DNA from: Montifringilla adamsi
Lineage: Eukaryota; Chordata; Aves; Passeriformes; Passeridae
NCBI GenBank assembly: GCA_017590115.1
Contig: JAGGNK010003335.1
Coordinates: forward strand, 4,092,001 to 4,156,000
DNA: 64,000 bases
Direction of reading: 5' to 3'
This document shows, piece after piece, positions 1 through 14,586 of this stretch (the stretch's first letter is position 1; each line of letters begins with the position of its first letter). Under the pieces are notes generated by a model, which worked only from the letters and a program-made list of their open reading frames with translations, searched no databases and had not been told where the DNA came from. The position numbers and the translations under genes were made by a program.

Positions 1-3000
1 ATTTACATTACTGTTGGCCTAAAGCACTTTATGGAGTTATCCAGAATACCACTGTGAAAAGTAATTTGCCTCACAAATGCTTTTCCTTACCCTGTGACTT
101 TATTGATGTGCCTTTCCTTACCTTTCACATCAAACACAATCTTATCTCTATTTTTATTTTACAGTCAACTTGTCCATAAGCAGCCAGTCAGAACCAAGAG
201 ATCAGTCATCACATCCTGCACTTCTGATGTGAGCCTCTAATCTACATGTTCAAGCAAAGAAATGCTGTATTGATTGTTGGGTGTGATCATGCACAAGTAC
301 TTCAGACAGACCTTTCTGGGGATCTCATGCCTCTAAGCTTAGATTTTTGTTTGCATGATTTTCAAATTTTTTTCATAGAATGGTGGTGACAGGCTTATCT
401 GTCATATATCCATTTTGAAATTTTGCCAGATCAACTCTGAGATATGAAAACTTTTGTAAAGTAGGCTGTCATGGCTAAATATTCTGAATTTACTTCAGAA
501 TATGGTTAACAGGTATGGTTTTCTAAAACACTGTGGCTACTGATGAACTTGCAGTGTAATATTATCTCATTGTAAGTTTGTTTTCCAGCATTTCACACTC
601 AGACCTCATGAAATACGATGCACAGTTATGTTAACTTTTTTTAAAATTACATTTCAGAAGATTGTCTGTAACCATCTCCACCTTTGCTCTTTGAGACATG
701 AATTGTCTTAATATTTCCAGTCAGTGGCTAAATTGTTTTACACTAGACCACTGTGGAGGTTCTCAGGATACCATATTTTACCTTTTATTTTTTCAAAAGC
801 TTTTAATTGTTGAGATGCAGCAGTGGATCCCTGTCTTCTTCTTCTGGAGGGTTTTTGGTAAATCAAAGCACTGCTATGCAAATGCCCCTCTGACTGGAGC
901 TTTTTCCATAGTACTTGACAATGGCACTGCATAAACTATTTACCAACAGTCACAGCCCTGATGGCAGAAATGACTGGGCTGTTCTTTAAGCTTGATTCAC
1001 AGGATACAATCTCTCATTAGATTTCTCTTTGTGAAGTGTTTATTTAATTAATGACAGCAGTGTCTCAGAAAATTTTCAAGCATAAAATTACTCTGGGTTT
1101 TCAGAAGAACAGTAAAAAAAATGTAACAGTCAAGGAGAAAAATAGCACCTAGGTAATTCCTTAATCTCATAACTTGTCATATAGGAAATGTTCAGATTAT
1201 TGAATTGTATTAATATATATGTCTAGCCAATATATTTGGAGTTTTTAAAATGAATGAGACATTGGAAAGTTAAAATTAACGTTGTTGTTATTTACTTGTA
1301 TTAGGTAACAAAAACTTATGGCTTCATTAAACTTCATTAAAATTTCGTTTTGAACCAACACGAGTAAATTAACTCACTATGAGGGTTAGAATTCAAATAA
1401 TTCTTTGTCTTGTTAGCCTAATAGTTGTTGCCCTTTGGAAAGGGTTTAGCTTTATTGTTTTTCAAATTTTTGTATGCATTCTGTAGGGTTGTTTATAGGT
1501 ATTTGATATAAACTATGAAAACTCTTGCCTTTGAAATTAAACCTTCAGTATTGCAGACTTTGTTTTTTACTAATTCCTTGAGGTAAATGTCACTTTCTCT
1601 TTATTCTGCAGAAGATGAAGAAATGTGTTTAAAATGTCTTTTAAAATGGTGTAAATATGGTGAAGAAAAGAATTATCTCACAACTTTCTTACTATAAACC
1701 CATATGTCCATCAGAAAAAAAGAACAATATAGTCAGAGATTGGGAGAAGCTGTTGACATAAATTTTGCCCTCCATCACATTCCTTTTTGACATAAAGCAT
1801 TGAGATTTGTGAGCTCTGTGGAGGTTTAGTATAATACAGCAGATGGCAGGAGCTGAAGAGGGTGAAAGCTGCTGAGGGACACTTGATCTAATTCTTCCTT
1901 CCCTAGCTTAGCCTGTAGATCATTGCCAGTAACTGTGCAAGACACCAGTTTGAGGTGGTGTGGAAGGGCTGCTGGCAAGGATAAAGGACAGTGGATCTTT
2001 CTGCATTGCACAGAGACAAGGATTTTTTGTATCACAAGGTGATATTGTACAATGTCTAAGCCAGCAACTTCTGAGAAAAAATGTCTAGAGCAGTAGCTTT
2101 AGGTGTTTGTCTATTTATCAGGTGTCAGTTCTTTCTTTATCAGATTATACTTTTGCAATTAGGAAGAAAAAAGAGTAATACTAGAAATATTTTCTGTAGA
2201 ATTATATCAAAGAAAGGTTGTGCAAATGAATCAGATATTATCAATGGGAACTCCTCACATTAAGGCTGCTGCACTGCTAATTCAAATTGAACTCTGTTTT
2301 CCCCACTTATGCAGCATTCTGCTAATCTGGCTGAAGTCGTTGTTTCAGGATTTATGATGTGGTAAGAGAATCCTGATCCTGAGACTGAAATTAAACTATC
2401 TATTCCCTTAAAAAATTTATATGGACTTGGATACAGTATCAGGGTTGAATAAAAAAAAAAAAGAGGAGGAGAAGAAAAAACTTGAGTAGTTAGACTTATA
2501 TAATGCTTTCAAGAACTGACAAATGTTTATTTCACACTATTCTTCCGTACTATTGATCCTTATTTTGGCAGACTTAAAATGTAAGCTTCTTCAAATGAGA
2601 TACTTTGAAAAAACAAGCACTAGCTGAAACATTCCCTTATTAAATATATTCATTAGACAGAAAGGTTTATGACACACTGTATCCTACCTTTCTCCAAAAT
2701 TGCAATAAATGTTATTTTACTGAGGAAGCTAATGGTTCATTTCTGTCAAGTGGAGTTACACAGCCAAAGCTGAAATTTTAATGAAAATTACTGTTAAAAT
2801 ATTAAATCAGATCTATCTTTAAGTTCCCTTGCATCTAAAGATTTTCTAGATTGGACTCAGGAAGAGGTTTACACTGCTCTGATAATATATTTAATAGCAT
2901 CTAAGCATGTGATTTGACATTGACATATCTGTCTGCCATCCTTTCTCCTTGGATTTACACACAGTTCTGCATCTGAAGCAACTTGCAGTAGGTGCTCAGC

Positions 3001-6000
3001 AGCTGAATATTTTGAGGGAGGGAGTGTTTCCTTCTCAAAGAAGTGTCAGATTCTGTGTCAGTCAAATAAGTAGAAGCGCACACCCAGGGTAGCAGTACCC
3101 ATTACTTAACAATTTAAGTCTGCTGAAGTCAGTAGTGCTGAAATCATCAGTTTTGGAACTGAATGTTGTCTCACCAACCCATCAATATGTAGAGATCCTA
3201 TGTGCTGGGGTTAGTGTGTGCAGAAATCAGAGTTTGCACATTAGTTCCTTGTGTTTGTTTGGTAGGAGCTGGATAAATTCCATTTCATCTCTCAGAACCA
3301 CCTTTAGAGTGGTGTCCATTGAGCTTTGCCAATTCAGTGCCATCAAGGAGTACAACAGAGTTAGCAAATATACCAGAAATTGGACCACACAGTGCCATAA
3401 TAATTGTTGCAATACCAGAATGTCTTGCTACTTTTCTGTGAAGATTTATTTTCACTGTTATCATGCAAAGGGTGCTCTTTATGAGTGACTGTTTCTGTAT
3501 TTCATGACTTAGCATTTATCTATGTTTCCAGAATATATATAAATATCTATAGAATAGATATGTGTATAGATATAAATAGATCTGTGATGCTGCTTTAAGG
3601 CTGATATGTTGTGGGATTGTCTGAAGGTGTGCATGTGCCCTGAAACAAAAAAATTTGGCAATGGGTTTTTGCTTTTTACTGGCCAGTCTGCTGTCTTCAG
3701 GTAATGTCAGTGAAAGCTGTGTGGTTGAAGTCATACTTCTTGCAGTGTATTTTGTATTTTAAACCTCAATGTGTCCCTTCCTACTGGGTGATGATCAGTT
3801 TGGATGATACTAGATAAACCAGAATCCCATCCAGGCCAAGTACTGCAAGAGCTCCTCCTAATGGAGCTAACAGAAAGAAAAGAAAAAAAAAAGAAAAAAA
3901 AAAAAAACGGGGGGAGGGGGATGTATGGAGTGGGGGGACAGCGGGGGGAAAAAAGGAAAGAGAGGGAAAAGAAATGTTGGAAAAGAAATACGGGAAAAAA
4001 TTTCTGCATTTGCTGCTCTGTGTCTCCTAATGTGAATGGTCTCAGCACGTCACTGAAAGGCTTTGGTCCATCTTTGTGTGAGACAACCACGTGTGGGACG
4101 CTTCAGAACCAAGTACACAGTTCTTCTGCAGATTATTTTACCGTGAAATCCATACTTAGATACTGGAAAAAAGTCTTCTAATACTCTTCAGGTGTGTGCC
4201 AAAGCTGGTGCATTTTTCTTTTGAGGGAGTGCCTCTGGAAGCACTGAGTGCCATACTATGAGCTGCTCACAAATGCATCCTCTCTCTGCCTGCATTAGCA
4301 TGCAGGAACTTGTGTGCGAAGCTGCTCTTTTGCAAAGTCAAATCTGTATGCAGGGAGCACTTACACAATGAAAAGATGGCTGGACTAAATCGAATATTTG
4401 GCTTATAACAAAGACATCTAGATTCCAGTCATATAGATCCCAGTGCTTTTTCACTTCAGTTGAATGTGTGTCTCTACTCACTGGTCTGGGTAAGGAGGAC
4501 AAAACAGAATCTTAATTTAAGATGACAAAATGTTCTGCACAAACATGGAGAACGTGTTTTAATTCAAGCTGTCACTAGTAAAAGAATGGGCTGGCTGGGT
4601 ACAACAGCCTGGAGCAAGTTGATAGGGAGAGACTGTTGGGCTTCTCTTCTATTTCTTTGCTTTGTTTATTTTTAACATAGAGCAGAGTCACCTTGAAACA
4701 AATTTGAAATAATCACGTCTTGTTAAAATAAGTAGTTACTGTAATCTAATGAATTATGATTAAGTGATTTCTACAAGCTGTGACTAAAGACTCATATTTT
4801 GTACAAAAGTGTGGTAAGTTTTAGGGCCATTTGAATCAGTGGTACTACATTTGGCAAAGAAACAGATGGCAGTTATGGCAAAGGCAGTCTTCTATCACAA
4901 TGTTACTGCTGGGCACTTCATTCACAGGTGTAAATAAGAGCTCCCTGGTGTCTGCTGTTTCACATCCAGCTGTGATAATCTCTGAGGGGCTATTTAACAG
5001 ATGGACACCATCACAAGCCTGCTCATACCTGATGTCTTTCTGCTGAAAGCTGTCAAAAGAACCGTGTATGGCTTTATATTGAGTTTCTCCACTCTTTGGA
5101 ATCCTGCGATGTATATCATTATTTAGATAATCACTATCTAATTTGCATAGTGAGTAGAGTCCAAGGTAAAAAGCAGGTTTAACACAAGCCAAATCTGTTC
5201 ACTAGCTTCTTCTATGAGTGTTTTTAGTTTCCTGGCCAAAATGTGTACATATGTTTGGTTCTTACATTTTCCAGAAGGGTGGCTGTGATAAATAAAAATG
5301 GCATATGTTCCTAACGTCAGAGTTTGAAGACAGCTGGTGATTTTGAGCTAAATCACAGTAGGCCCAATTCTATTTTCAGTCTTCTTTGAAATCCAAAGCA
5401 CTGACTGAGCTAGAGCAGTGTATGAGGATCACCAATGGTCTAATATTTAAATAAATAAACTAGTGGACAAGGTGAGAAAGGGACTAAATCCAAACCAGGC
5501 AGACTACAGCATTGCATTTGAATGTGGCTGATCAGCAGCCTTGCTTCTGTGTCTCTTCATAATCTGAGTCAGAAATGAATTAAGGGGTAGTCATGAAGTA
5601 TCATTTTTCTGGCATTGAACAGGGGTGTTTTGCAACTAATATGAATTTCCTGGATGTTTATTCATACAAAATTTTAGGTCTTACAACTTGTTAGATCTCA
5701 TACCTGCAGTCTATAAAGAGAAAAGCTCTTCATTCTTTAATCTCCATTCATGAAGAGAGGGTCTTAGAGTAGAATTCATTTATCTAATTATCTCAGTTTG
5801 AAAAATATATAATCTCCCTCTTCAATAATTTTAGGAGACGGCCACTTCCAACAGTCAGGGTACATTTGTGTCATTCTGTTTACACAGTCAATATGTTCAA
5901 GGTATCTAGATGATGAACTTAAATATTTACCTTTATTCAGGATAATTATGGTGCATAAATCATTCACTAAATAATTTTAAATGAGCAAATTTGCATAGCT

Positions 6001-9000
6001 TAGAAGTCAATTCAACTAATTAGTCTGTTAAAATAATTTAAAAGAATGAATTAAACTAATGTTTGCTACAATTAACTTGTCCAATTCTAGTATGAAAAGG
6101 GTCACTTAAATTCTAAAATGGTGCAGTAGATGACTTATTTTGATTTCTAAACTAATCGTATATAGTAGGACCTACTAATTACATGCTTCCATCAATACTT
6201 AATTACTATGTGCTTCTCACTTGCCAATTCATCCTATGAACTTGGTATCTTCTGCTGAGCAGCATGAAAAGTAAGGGGTATTTTTTATGATTTCCTGTTA
6301 GGACAGTTTACTTTATGCTATTCTGTTCTCTATTTGGGCAAAGGACCTTTTTCTAGTCTGCTCTTTTCACTTCTTTGTGTCAAACATCCCTTTGTCATGT
6401 TCCCCTTCATCAAACATTAATTATATCTCCCCATTTTCAAAGCACTTGTACAACTGATTCTTAGACCCTTGCAGCATAATTCTGGGGAAAAGTGTTTGAT
6501 TTTCTGCAAATGTCACTCCAGACATTTGCATTAAGAACTGCATAATCGAGAGAATACAGCTGATGACTGTTCCAGCAACAACTAACATTCTGGAAGTAAA
6601 ATAAGATCCTTTCCAGTGCACCCTGTAGGTGATGGTGTCTTTTCTTAAGTGGTGCCCTAATTGCAGAGGAACTGGCTTTAGGCTTTTCTGTTCTTTAAAG
6701 AACAGAATTCCACTGGAAAGGAGCTGAGACAAGCAAAATCTTTCAATTCCCACAAGCAGTGTCAAGACAAGGTGTGCTGCATAATAACTTCCTACCTGAC
6801 AATAAACAACATTTAATGTATAAAAGTCACTGCTGTGCCATTTCATAAATAGTGGCCTGAATCAGGCTGGTCGTTGTCTCAGTTTTCAATACAGTACAAA
6901 TAAAGCTTCAAATTTTGACTAAGAGGATCTTTTCCAAAGGTTTCTGTGCAGTGTGGTTTCTACCAAATGCTTTATTTTCCGCATTTAATTTAGTATAAAT
7001 GTCTGCAATAATTGAGGTGGGCCTGGTTTATGAAGGGCAGTGCAATTACACTGGTTTAGACATATGAACAAAGATCAAATTATCTGATTGATTCTCAAAA
7101 AGACATAAGCTGATTAATGCAATTGCAAGTTTAATTGCTATAAAAACACTTTTATTTAAAATGTGTGCCATTAGCTTGACTAAACCAGTGAACCTTTCAA
7201 AAACTCCTGGTCTGTGTTAACAACTTGATTTTCATGAGTCTGCAGTTTACCATATATCATATACATTAATTAGCACTATTTCATATCATTTTTGTTCTAC
7301 TTCTTTCACTTTTGCAGATGACCCCTCCTCACACTCTGGCCCTGTTATAAGAAGCCCTGTTTCACCCAAAATTATCTAAAAGTGAGGTGTACAGGACATG
7401 ATTTTTACAGAACTGTCAGCTGAATATTTTTTTCCCTATCCCTAGCAGAAAATGCCAAAAATAGAGAATTAAAAGAATACAAGGAAACCGCTGAAGTTGT
7501 TGCTTGAGATAGCCTGTCAGATTTCATGGTTTTGCTGCTGTTTTTTGTCCATAGTGTAAAAGGCAGCATAGTTTAAAGAGCAGTCAATGGTGATAAAGAC
7601 ACCACGCACTGAGTTCTCACTTGTCACTTGATATACTGAGACCTGTCCAGATATCTCTGTTTTCTGTTCATCTGTTTAGACACACCCGTTGCTCCTACTT
7701 ATTTAGACAGTCTCAAGCTGGAACTCTTTAGCCATGTGATTTGCTGGCAAGTAGTGTGTTATTCTAGTTTGCTTCAGTTTTTAGGAGTTAATTTATTCTC
7801 TAGATGTTTGTGGTGTGCTTTCATAAGCATGACATGTCCCCACATTTCCATAGATATATCTCAGTTATCCCACAGCAGAAAGTCTCATGAACATGAAATT
7901 TTACAAGATTGCCTTGCTTTAGTGATGAAAGTGTCTGTGCTAAGATTCAGTTTGGGCAGAGCTTGAGTGGGAGTCCCTAGACTTTCTTTTGCAGTGAGAA
8001 ACTCTGAATGTCCAAAAAGGTGTGTAGGCTTCGAAAGAGAGACTTACGAATACTGAATAGCTCTTTTGGAAACAGAGAGCTTGGAGTAAGGCATCCTTTT
8101 TTGCACGCACCCTCCCTTGTGTCTCCTTTAAATGTCTCTGTCAGACTCACACTGCTAAATCAGTGGTTTTCTTGGTTAAAGCAATCCTGTCAGTCTCCTC
8201 TTAGGTCCCCAGGGAAATTCTAGCCCTTTAAAGGTAGGCCACATTTCTGCTCTTTTCTTTCCACGGCACACTTTGAGCTTTTGAGCTCACTGAGCCTTTT
8301 TTCTGAGTCTCGAGAGCTCAAACCAGCACCAAGATGACTTAAAGCCAATCCCACACCCATCCCACAGCTTGGCTGGGCAGGAAATCATGGTGTGCCAGTT
8401 TTCTCTAAACACAGCAGCAATTTGTAACTGAAGAACAAGTATGACCTGCAAGATGCAGACTCCTCAGTGGCATGCGTGATGATTGGGCCTACTCCATACA
8501 AAAATTCTGTTTTGTTGTTGTACTTAGATGTTGAGGAAAATTTTCTCGAAATATCTATGCACACTTATTTTAAATAAAAGTGTTTTATAGCAATGAAACT
8601 TGAAGAAAAAATATGAAGAGCAAAGCAGGATAATACATTAAGCACAACATATTAAAATATGAAATATAATTTTGAAATAAATTGTAATAACTTGTGACTT
8701 GATCCTGTTCTTGAGCATTCCCAACACTTCTGTGCAGCAGCACTGCCAGGGCAAACCTGTTTCTGATCCCAATTAGCAGCTCACATGTGATTTAGCAGAT
8801 ACTTCTGTTTGTAACTTAAATGCAAGTATGATCGAATTATATCAATATACCCCTTCTCAGACCAGCTTCCTTAGTTTTAGAAACAACATGTTTACAAAAG
8901 AGCCAGGTGTGCATGCAGAAAAGTATGTCTTGGAAATCTTTGGCAAGCTATAGCAATAGCTATTTCTGGAGTGCCACGCTGTAAGATTCCTGATTTAATC

Positions 9001-12000
9001 TAGGGAGTTTGGAGTATGTGATACAAAAAGAATGATATTTTGGAAGCTCATCTATTCTTTTGCAAAAGTAAAAACTTCCCCTTCCTGCCAAATTCTGCAT
9101 TTTTGTAAGGTTCTGCTTCAGTTTCACTAAGCTAAGGAAGGTGAGCCAGTCTCATTTTAAAAATTAACACCAAGGCTGCATTCAGCAAAATAAACTGCTG
9201 TTGTTTCAGCCAGTTTCAGATACTTCAAAGGGACAAATTAGTGCAGCAAGTGGTGACTTTGTCTGAAGGTGGTGATAGTTCCTAGCCCATCAGCAGAGCA
9301 GGGGAGATGAGCTGCTGAGGGCCAGCTATGCAGCAGCCCGTGGGCAGGCACCCCACAGTCACGCTGGGCGTGGGAGCAGGTGCTGTGTCTGTGCAGAGCT
9401 CTGAAACAGTCATATGGAGGTGACTGTCACATCAGCTAAACCCACAAAATCAGGATTAGTCACTGCTGGCTTTTTAGCACAGCTCACTCTTTTCTCAGTC
9501 CGTGAGACAACAGGTGTTTGTTGTTCGAGGCAAGCTATGCTCCTGCTGGATGCCAGAGAACAGAAAGTCCTAAGAATAATAATTTTTCACCATGAGCAAC
9601 ATGTCAACACTTCTCTAAATAGAGGAGCTCTAGTTCAGGTGTGTTCTGGCCTTTACCATGGCTCCCCCAAAGTGTAGAAAGAGGACAGGCACTCGAATGT
9701 GGAAATGTCAGTGAACTGATCTAAAGGGATCCTAAAGGTGTGTTCAGTGTCATGAGCAGGCAGAAGCATTTGGCATTTGATTTGAGACTTCAGTGGGATT
9801 GGACACCTAACATTGAGATGGCAAAAATGCAGTCACTGTACCAAGATTTATATCAGGTCCTTTCGTCACATACGCCTGTCATGTCTAAAATTTAAGATGA
9901 GAATGTTAAAGTATACACCTGTCCCCAGAAAGTCTGATTTGTGATATAATGTAGAATAGTGCCAAATTGGGCTTTTGCTGGTTGCTTTTCCATTCCAAAT
10001 GGCAATAATTTCCCATTACAAGCTTAGGAAAGTATACATAAAAAATAAAGGCTGGATTTCTTTTTTTAACACTAGCAGCTGGCTGCCATTTGTTTGAGTG
10101 CTTGACTTGTTTCTTTAAAAATGTGATTTATTTGGAGGAGATTTTTCTGTGGCACATTGTTTCCCCTCAGGCTATCTCTGAGTCCATAGCACTGGAGATG
10201 GTGGTTAATGAAGACAGATGACGTTCCCAGCCCCCAGGCTACTGTTTTCATTTTTCAATACCAGCCTTTGCATCAAGGAGCGAGCAGCAACAGAGACATT
10301 CTCTGCCAACAGCAGGGTCTTTGTTTTGTTTCCCAAGGTTTTTCCTTAATGGGAATATCAAAATTGTGTTTCTATAATTATATGTTGTAGGAACTTTAAG
10401 GAACAGTATTAGTTGTAAATGCAGTGTTGAAAACAACCATGACCAGCCAAAGTAAAGGGTGTTACTGTGCCATTTCCTCCTCTCCTGTTCCATTCCTATC
10501 ATTATTTGATACAGAGTGATGGAGTAGAGACAGGAGTGAGTAAATGGGTTTTGCTTCTTTGAAATTAGTGAAACTATACAAATACAATTTTTTTTTTGTC
10601 TTGTGTGAATATTGGAAAAGTATTTCGTAATTTTTTGAGGGAGGCTGACAATATTTGTGTTTGCACAGCAAACGTCATGAGGTTTTGGGTGTTAAGTGAA
10701 TGGCTGGGATGTGGCTTGTGGATTAATACCCTTATTAATTTTCAGGATGTCAATATTGGCCACTTTACTAGGTCATTTGGGTCTCCCACACAGCATGTAT
10801 ACCATTATTTAGTACCCCAGCTGAGCTCAGATGAAGCTGTGGTAGAATTTGTTTTAAAATAACAAGAATAGTGGTTTTCCAAAAAATTATATAAACATGC
10901 TGAAGTCACTTGAGTTCTGCTTACTTTCTAACCTGACTGATTTAACCCCAGGTACTTAGAGATGTTTCTCTTTCAATGGTGAAAATACAAAGAATTTATT
11001 TTAATAGATGTTCATAAATATGCCTTTGCTTTCATGAGTGCATTTTTGTAAATACTTTGTAACTTTGATGTTAACATTGCAGTTTCTGCAATTTTTATCA
11101 TTTTAGGCTATTTACTAAAATATTCATGAAAAGCAAACACAAAGTTGTCAGTTAATTAATTTAGAATATACATGTATATTAATTTATGTTCACTTGGCAA
11201 AGTTAAATTATATAATTGTTTTATACAATGCAGGGTTTAAAAGATTAAGCCTGAAAGATGGAACTCTGTATTCAAAAATAGTTGTGCTTTCATTTTATTA
11301 TGATTTTGTAACTTTCTATCAGCTTCTCATTTTCTGAGCCTTTTGCTGTGTTCTAATTGCATATAATTAGTTTACTGCTATAAGTAGAACACTTCAAGAA
11401 AAAAATCTTAAGATAGTTAAAGTCTCCCAGAGAATAATCATATTTGCTGCCTTGAATCTAAGCACTTCAAAGTTCAAAATTCAAAGATATAAGAATCTTT
11501 GAAGAAGGACCATCTGAGAAATGTGGAGATCAGTCTACCTGCTTATACTTTCTTCCTAGTCCTATAGAGACACAGGAAAATCAGGGATAGCATTACATAC
11601 ATGCATGTAATCATCTTTGAAGCTTGAAATCCTCTCAAAGTCAATGATAATTTGTAGCTGACTTCAACAGAATCACAATTTGAGCCACTTGATGAGCTTT
11701 CTCGTTGAAAAAAAGGTCCATGAAATAGGGAGAGTAAGGGAAAGCCCACTCGATTCTCTGTGGGGCAGTAAAAGCACCTAGCAGTATTTTATACTAAAGA
11801 AAATGAATTATTTAAATAATAGTTTAAGTACTAGATAAAGCCCAGCATGGTTTGGAACCTTGGTTGTTTTGGTCTTTCTGCACTGATGAACTATCTACAT
11901 TTGCTCAAAATGACTAAAACTCAAAAGGCATTTTGCTGGTTATTTCTATAAACTGCTGAATCCCATAGGATTGCCATGCTGGATCTCTTCTATAGTGCAT

Positions 12001-13611
12001 AGTTCTTTAAGGGAACTGGCTAGGAACAAGAAGCTTCTTTCTGCTCTTTGTTTGTAATATCACAAGACAAAATCAGCTAAAAGAAAAGATGCATTTTGGA
12101 AAAGGTCACATCTGGTTGGAGAATGGTAAAAGTAGTAAAAGCCACAGTCATCTTACAGGATTTTTCTTCACTCCTGAGAAGTTTCAATTTAGCAAGGTTA
12201 CCTACTCAAGTGATTTATTAATTATTGTCAAACACATTTTTAGAATAATTCTTTTCTTCCCTTCTTTTATACCCCAACACCCCCCTCTCACATTTGGGGG
12301 ATGGGGATGACACCTCACAGCTAAAATCAGGAAACCAGCGAGGCTTTTGTCACACTGTCTGAGATCACTGGTATTTGGGATGGTTGTTTTAAATTCAGAA
12401 AATTATTTGCAAATGAAATAATTGAAAAATTAATGCATTTATGAATCAAAATGTTAGGTAGGTTGTCCTTAAGTGGTGTGCATGAATAAACTTCCCATTT
12501 ATAAGATGTACTGTACTGCTTTTTTGGAAGTTCCTTATCCTTCTCTCAGACTGTTTCCCACCATTTTCCAGTTCATCTATCCGACACCATGGGTTAACTC
12601 TTCTCTGACTCTCTTCTGCCCATCAGAGAGAGTGGAGACAGTAATTGTGAGGTTCAACATGACCTTGCTAGCTGGTGTTCTTGAGCAAGCTGGAAAAGAG
12701 TCAATGAGGTCCCTTCATCCTGAGTGGAGCTGACAATAAATCATGTTTTGAAAAGCTCCTTTCATGGAAGAATCAGAGTCCAACTATATTAATTCAAGAG
12801 ATAAGGCTGAATAAGGTTTTTAAGTCAATAAAGCTTCTCCTGCATTGGAATTTGCAGGGAACAGACAAGTATAAGCAGAGAGTAAAAAGCAGTTTGAAAA
12901 GGGTCCCTGGCTGCTCAGCTTTTTCTGATGGATTCTACTTCAGATTATTCTACTTTCCACATTAAACTCTTGAAACTATGAGCTTCAATTACTTCAGGGC
13001 TTTTGGACAGGGAAAGATCACAAGAGATAGCCTTGAATATATCTCAACCTTTTCCAAGTTCACTAAATTAATTTTTCTGATTTCCTCTCCTCTCCAAAGA
13101 ATAGAAGTACAGAAATAATGTGTAACATTTCTTTGAGATCCAGTCATTAAAAAAGACAGATATATTTAAGCCTATATATATACACACAAACAGTGTTATC
13201 CTAAAAATATGGCCAAGCTAATAGAGATATTCCAGTTCTTCATTTTTCTTCAATTTGTCTCCTCTGTAGCTATTTGACACTCAAACAAGTTTCATGTATT
13301 GGTTGAGGTTTCTTCCTTTTGGTTATTGACCTCCACCCACTCAGCCTCAGACCTTTCAGTCTTCCACTTCTGAGCCTGCCACGGTTTTGTGAACCTTCTG
13401 TGAAACTTAATGTTCAGTGGGCACAGTGTTGGCTCCCAGGCACACGAGCCTCAGTGAAGTGCACACTGAAGAACTGCATTTATTTCAGCTCTCTTATCAG
13501 TGATAACTTTGTTCCATGACATACAGCTAAGTAAAAGTGGAAGGAAAGCAATTCCTTCTGCAGAGAAAAAATAGTGGCTAGAGCAAAAAGAGGTAAAAAA
13601 GGGAAAAGGAC
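1..13611. other. Intergenic sequence, no supported gene
   Basis: AT-rich sequence downstream of GABRA1. Apart from the G-rich tract near 3.9 kb, a GATA/TA-like short repeat near 3530-3590 and an unexplained 141-codon open frame at 6421-6846 on the minus strand, nothing recognisable was seen. TAAT-rich stretches near 5.95-6.1 kb and 7.1-7.16 kb could be conserved regulatory DNA but this is not shown. Confidence 0.7.
3869..3990 (+). repeat. Purine-only-like tract with G-quadruplex motif
   Basis: About 120 bases almost free of pyrimidines on the plus strand: A runs to 3907, then G runs at 3909-3914, 3916-3920, 3932-3937 and 3943-3948, then A/G mix. The four G runs (6, 5, 6, 6) are separated by loops of 1, 11 and 5 bases, a G-quadruplex pattern. 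Confidence 0.85.
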
Positions 13612-13639
13612 AAAAAAAAAAAAAAAAAAAAAAAAAAAA
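13612..13639 (+). repeat. Poly(A) run, 28 bases
   Basis: An uninterrupted run of 28 A, preceded by an A-rich stretch. No recognisable retroposed sequence lies just 5' of it, so it is recorded as a homopolymer rather than a retroposon tail. Confidence 0.95.
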
Positions 13640-14586
13640 GGTCTAAGAGCATCTTCCAGAGAAGAGCTGGCCTTTCATTAAGATAAAATGGAAGCTGAGG
13701 GTATTTCTTGATAACACTTCCAACTCCTCACCTTTTCACAAAAATTCAGTGGCCTCTGAGGGGAGGCTGGTCTTTTTGTCCTCTTCCATCAAGTTGAGTT
13801 TCTCCTTTTTCCTTATGGGTCCTGGCCTTTTAAATCATTCAAGAGGGTATAATTCCTTTTGTTAAAGAAAAGTCTCACTGAAAATTTCTGTGTATATTAG
13901 CAAAAACTTTTCTAAAACTGGCAGCAGCAAAAAAATTCTATGTATGTTTTTTGAACTTTTTTCTGTGAATAAAACCTTGTTTTGGCAAAGGCTTTTTGAG
14001 CACCCTTGTTTTAGTTCAGTGAGTGAGATGGGGGAAGTTTTGCCTCAGCTGCACTTTCTTTTGAAATCTATAAGCATTCTCAAAGTTTTGCTTTTTTGAC
14101 CTTGGGCTGACTTTGAGCTGAATGCTGTAGTAGTTGCTGATGTTTCAAATGAGGTACAAGTGCAAGAGTGCCCAAGCACAGAGTTCGTGCTCTGAGGGCT
14201 TTCAGGTGAACACTCATGACTTTGGGAGCAGCCTCTCACAGCTTCCTCTCATCTGCCACTGCAGTTCAACAATTTCCTCACTCCCAGAAAGAAACATAAG
14301 CAATTAATCAAAGTTTACACTGAGATGCTTGATGAAGAGATCAATAATTTGTCTGGTTGCCTTAACTGACAAGTTCAAAATAAACAGGGACATGGTGACA
14401 CCATTTAGGCTTGAGCAGAATAGATGATGACAGATTATTTATGAATTGGATTGAAACAGCTCCTTTCCCTTGTCTGTCCCATTTTCCAATGGAGCAAAAG
14501 AGAATTTTTTTAAGTAGTTCTTATGACCATACTCCAATGCAACTTGTACTGAGTTTTATCTCAGGGGAAACTGCATGTTTTTGCAG

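Noticed and set aside
3731..4181. Lysine/glycine-rich and phenylalanine-rich open frames on both strands
   Set aside because: Both are produced by the purine tract at 3869-3990 and have no protein-like character outside it.
13612..13639. Poly(A) run as a processed-pseudogene tail
   Set aside because: The upstream sequence matches no recognised gene and no flanking direct repeat was seen.
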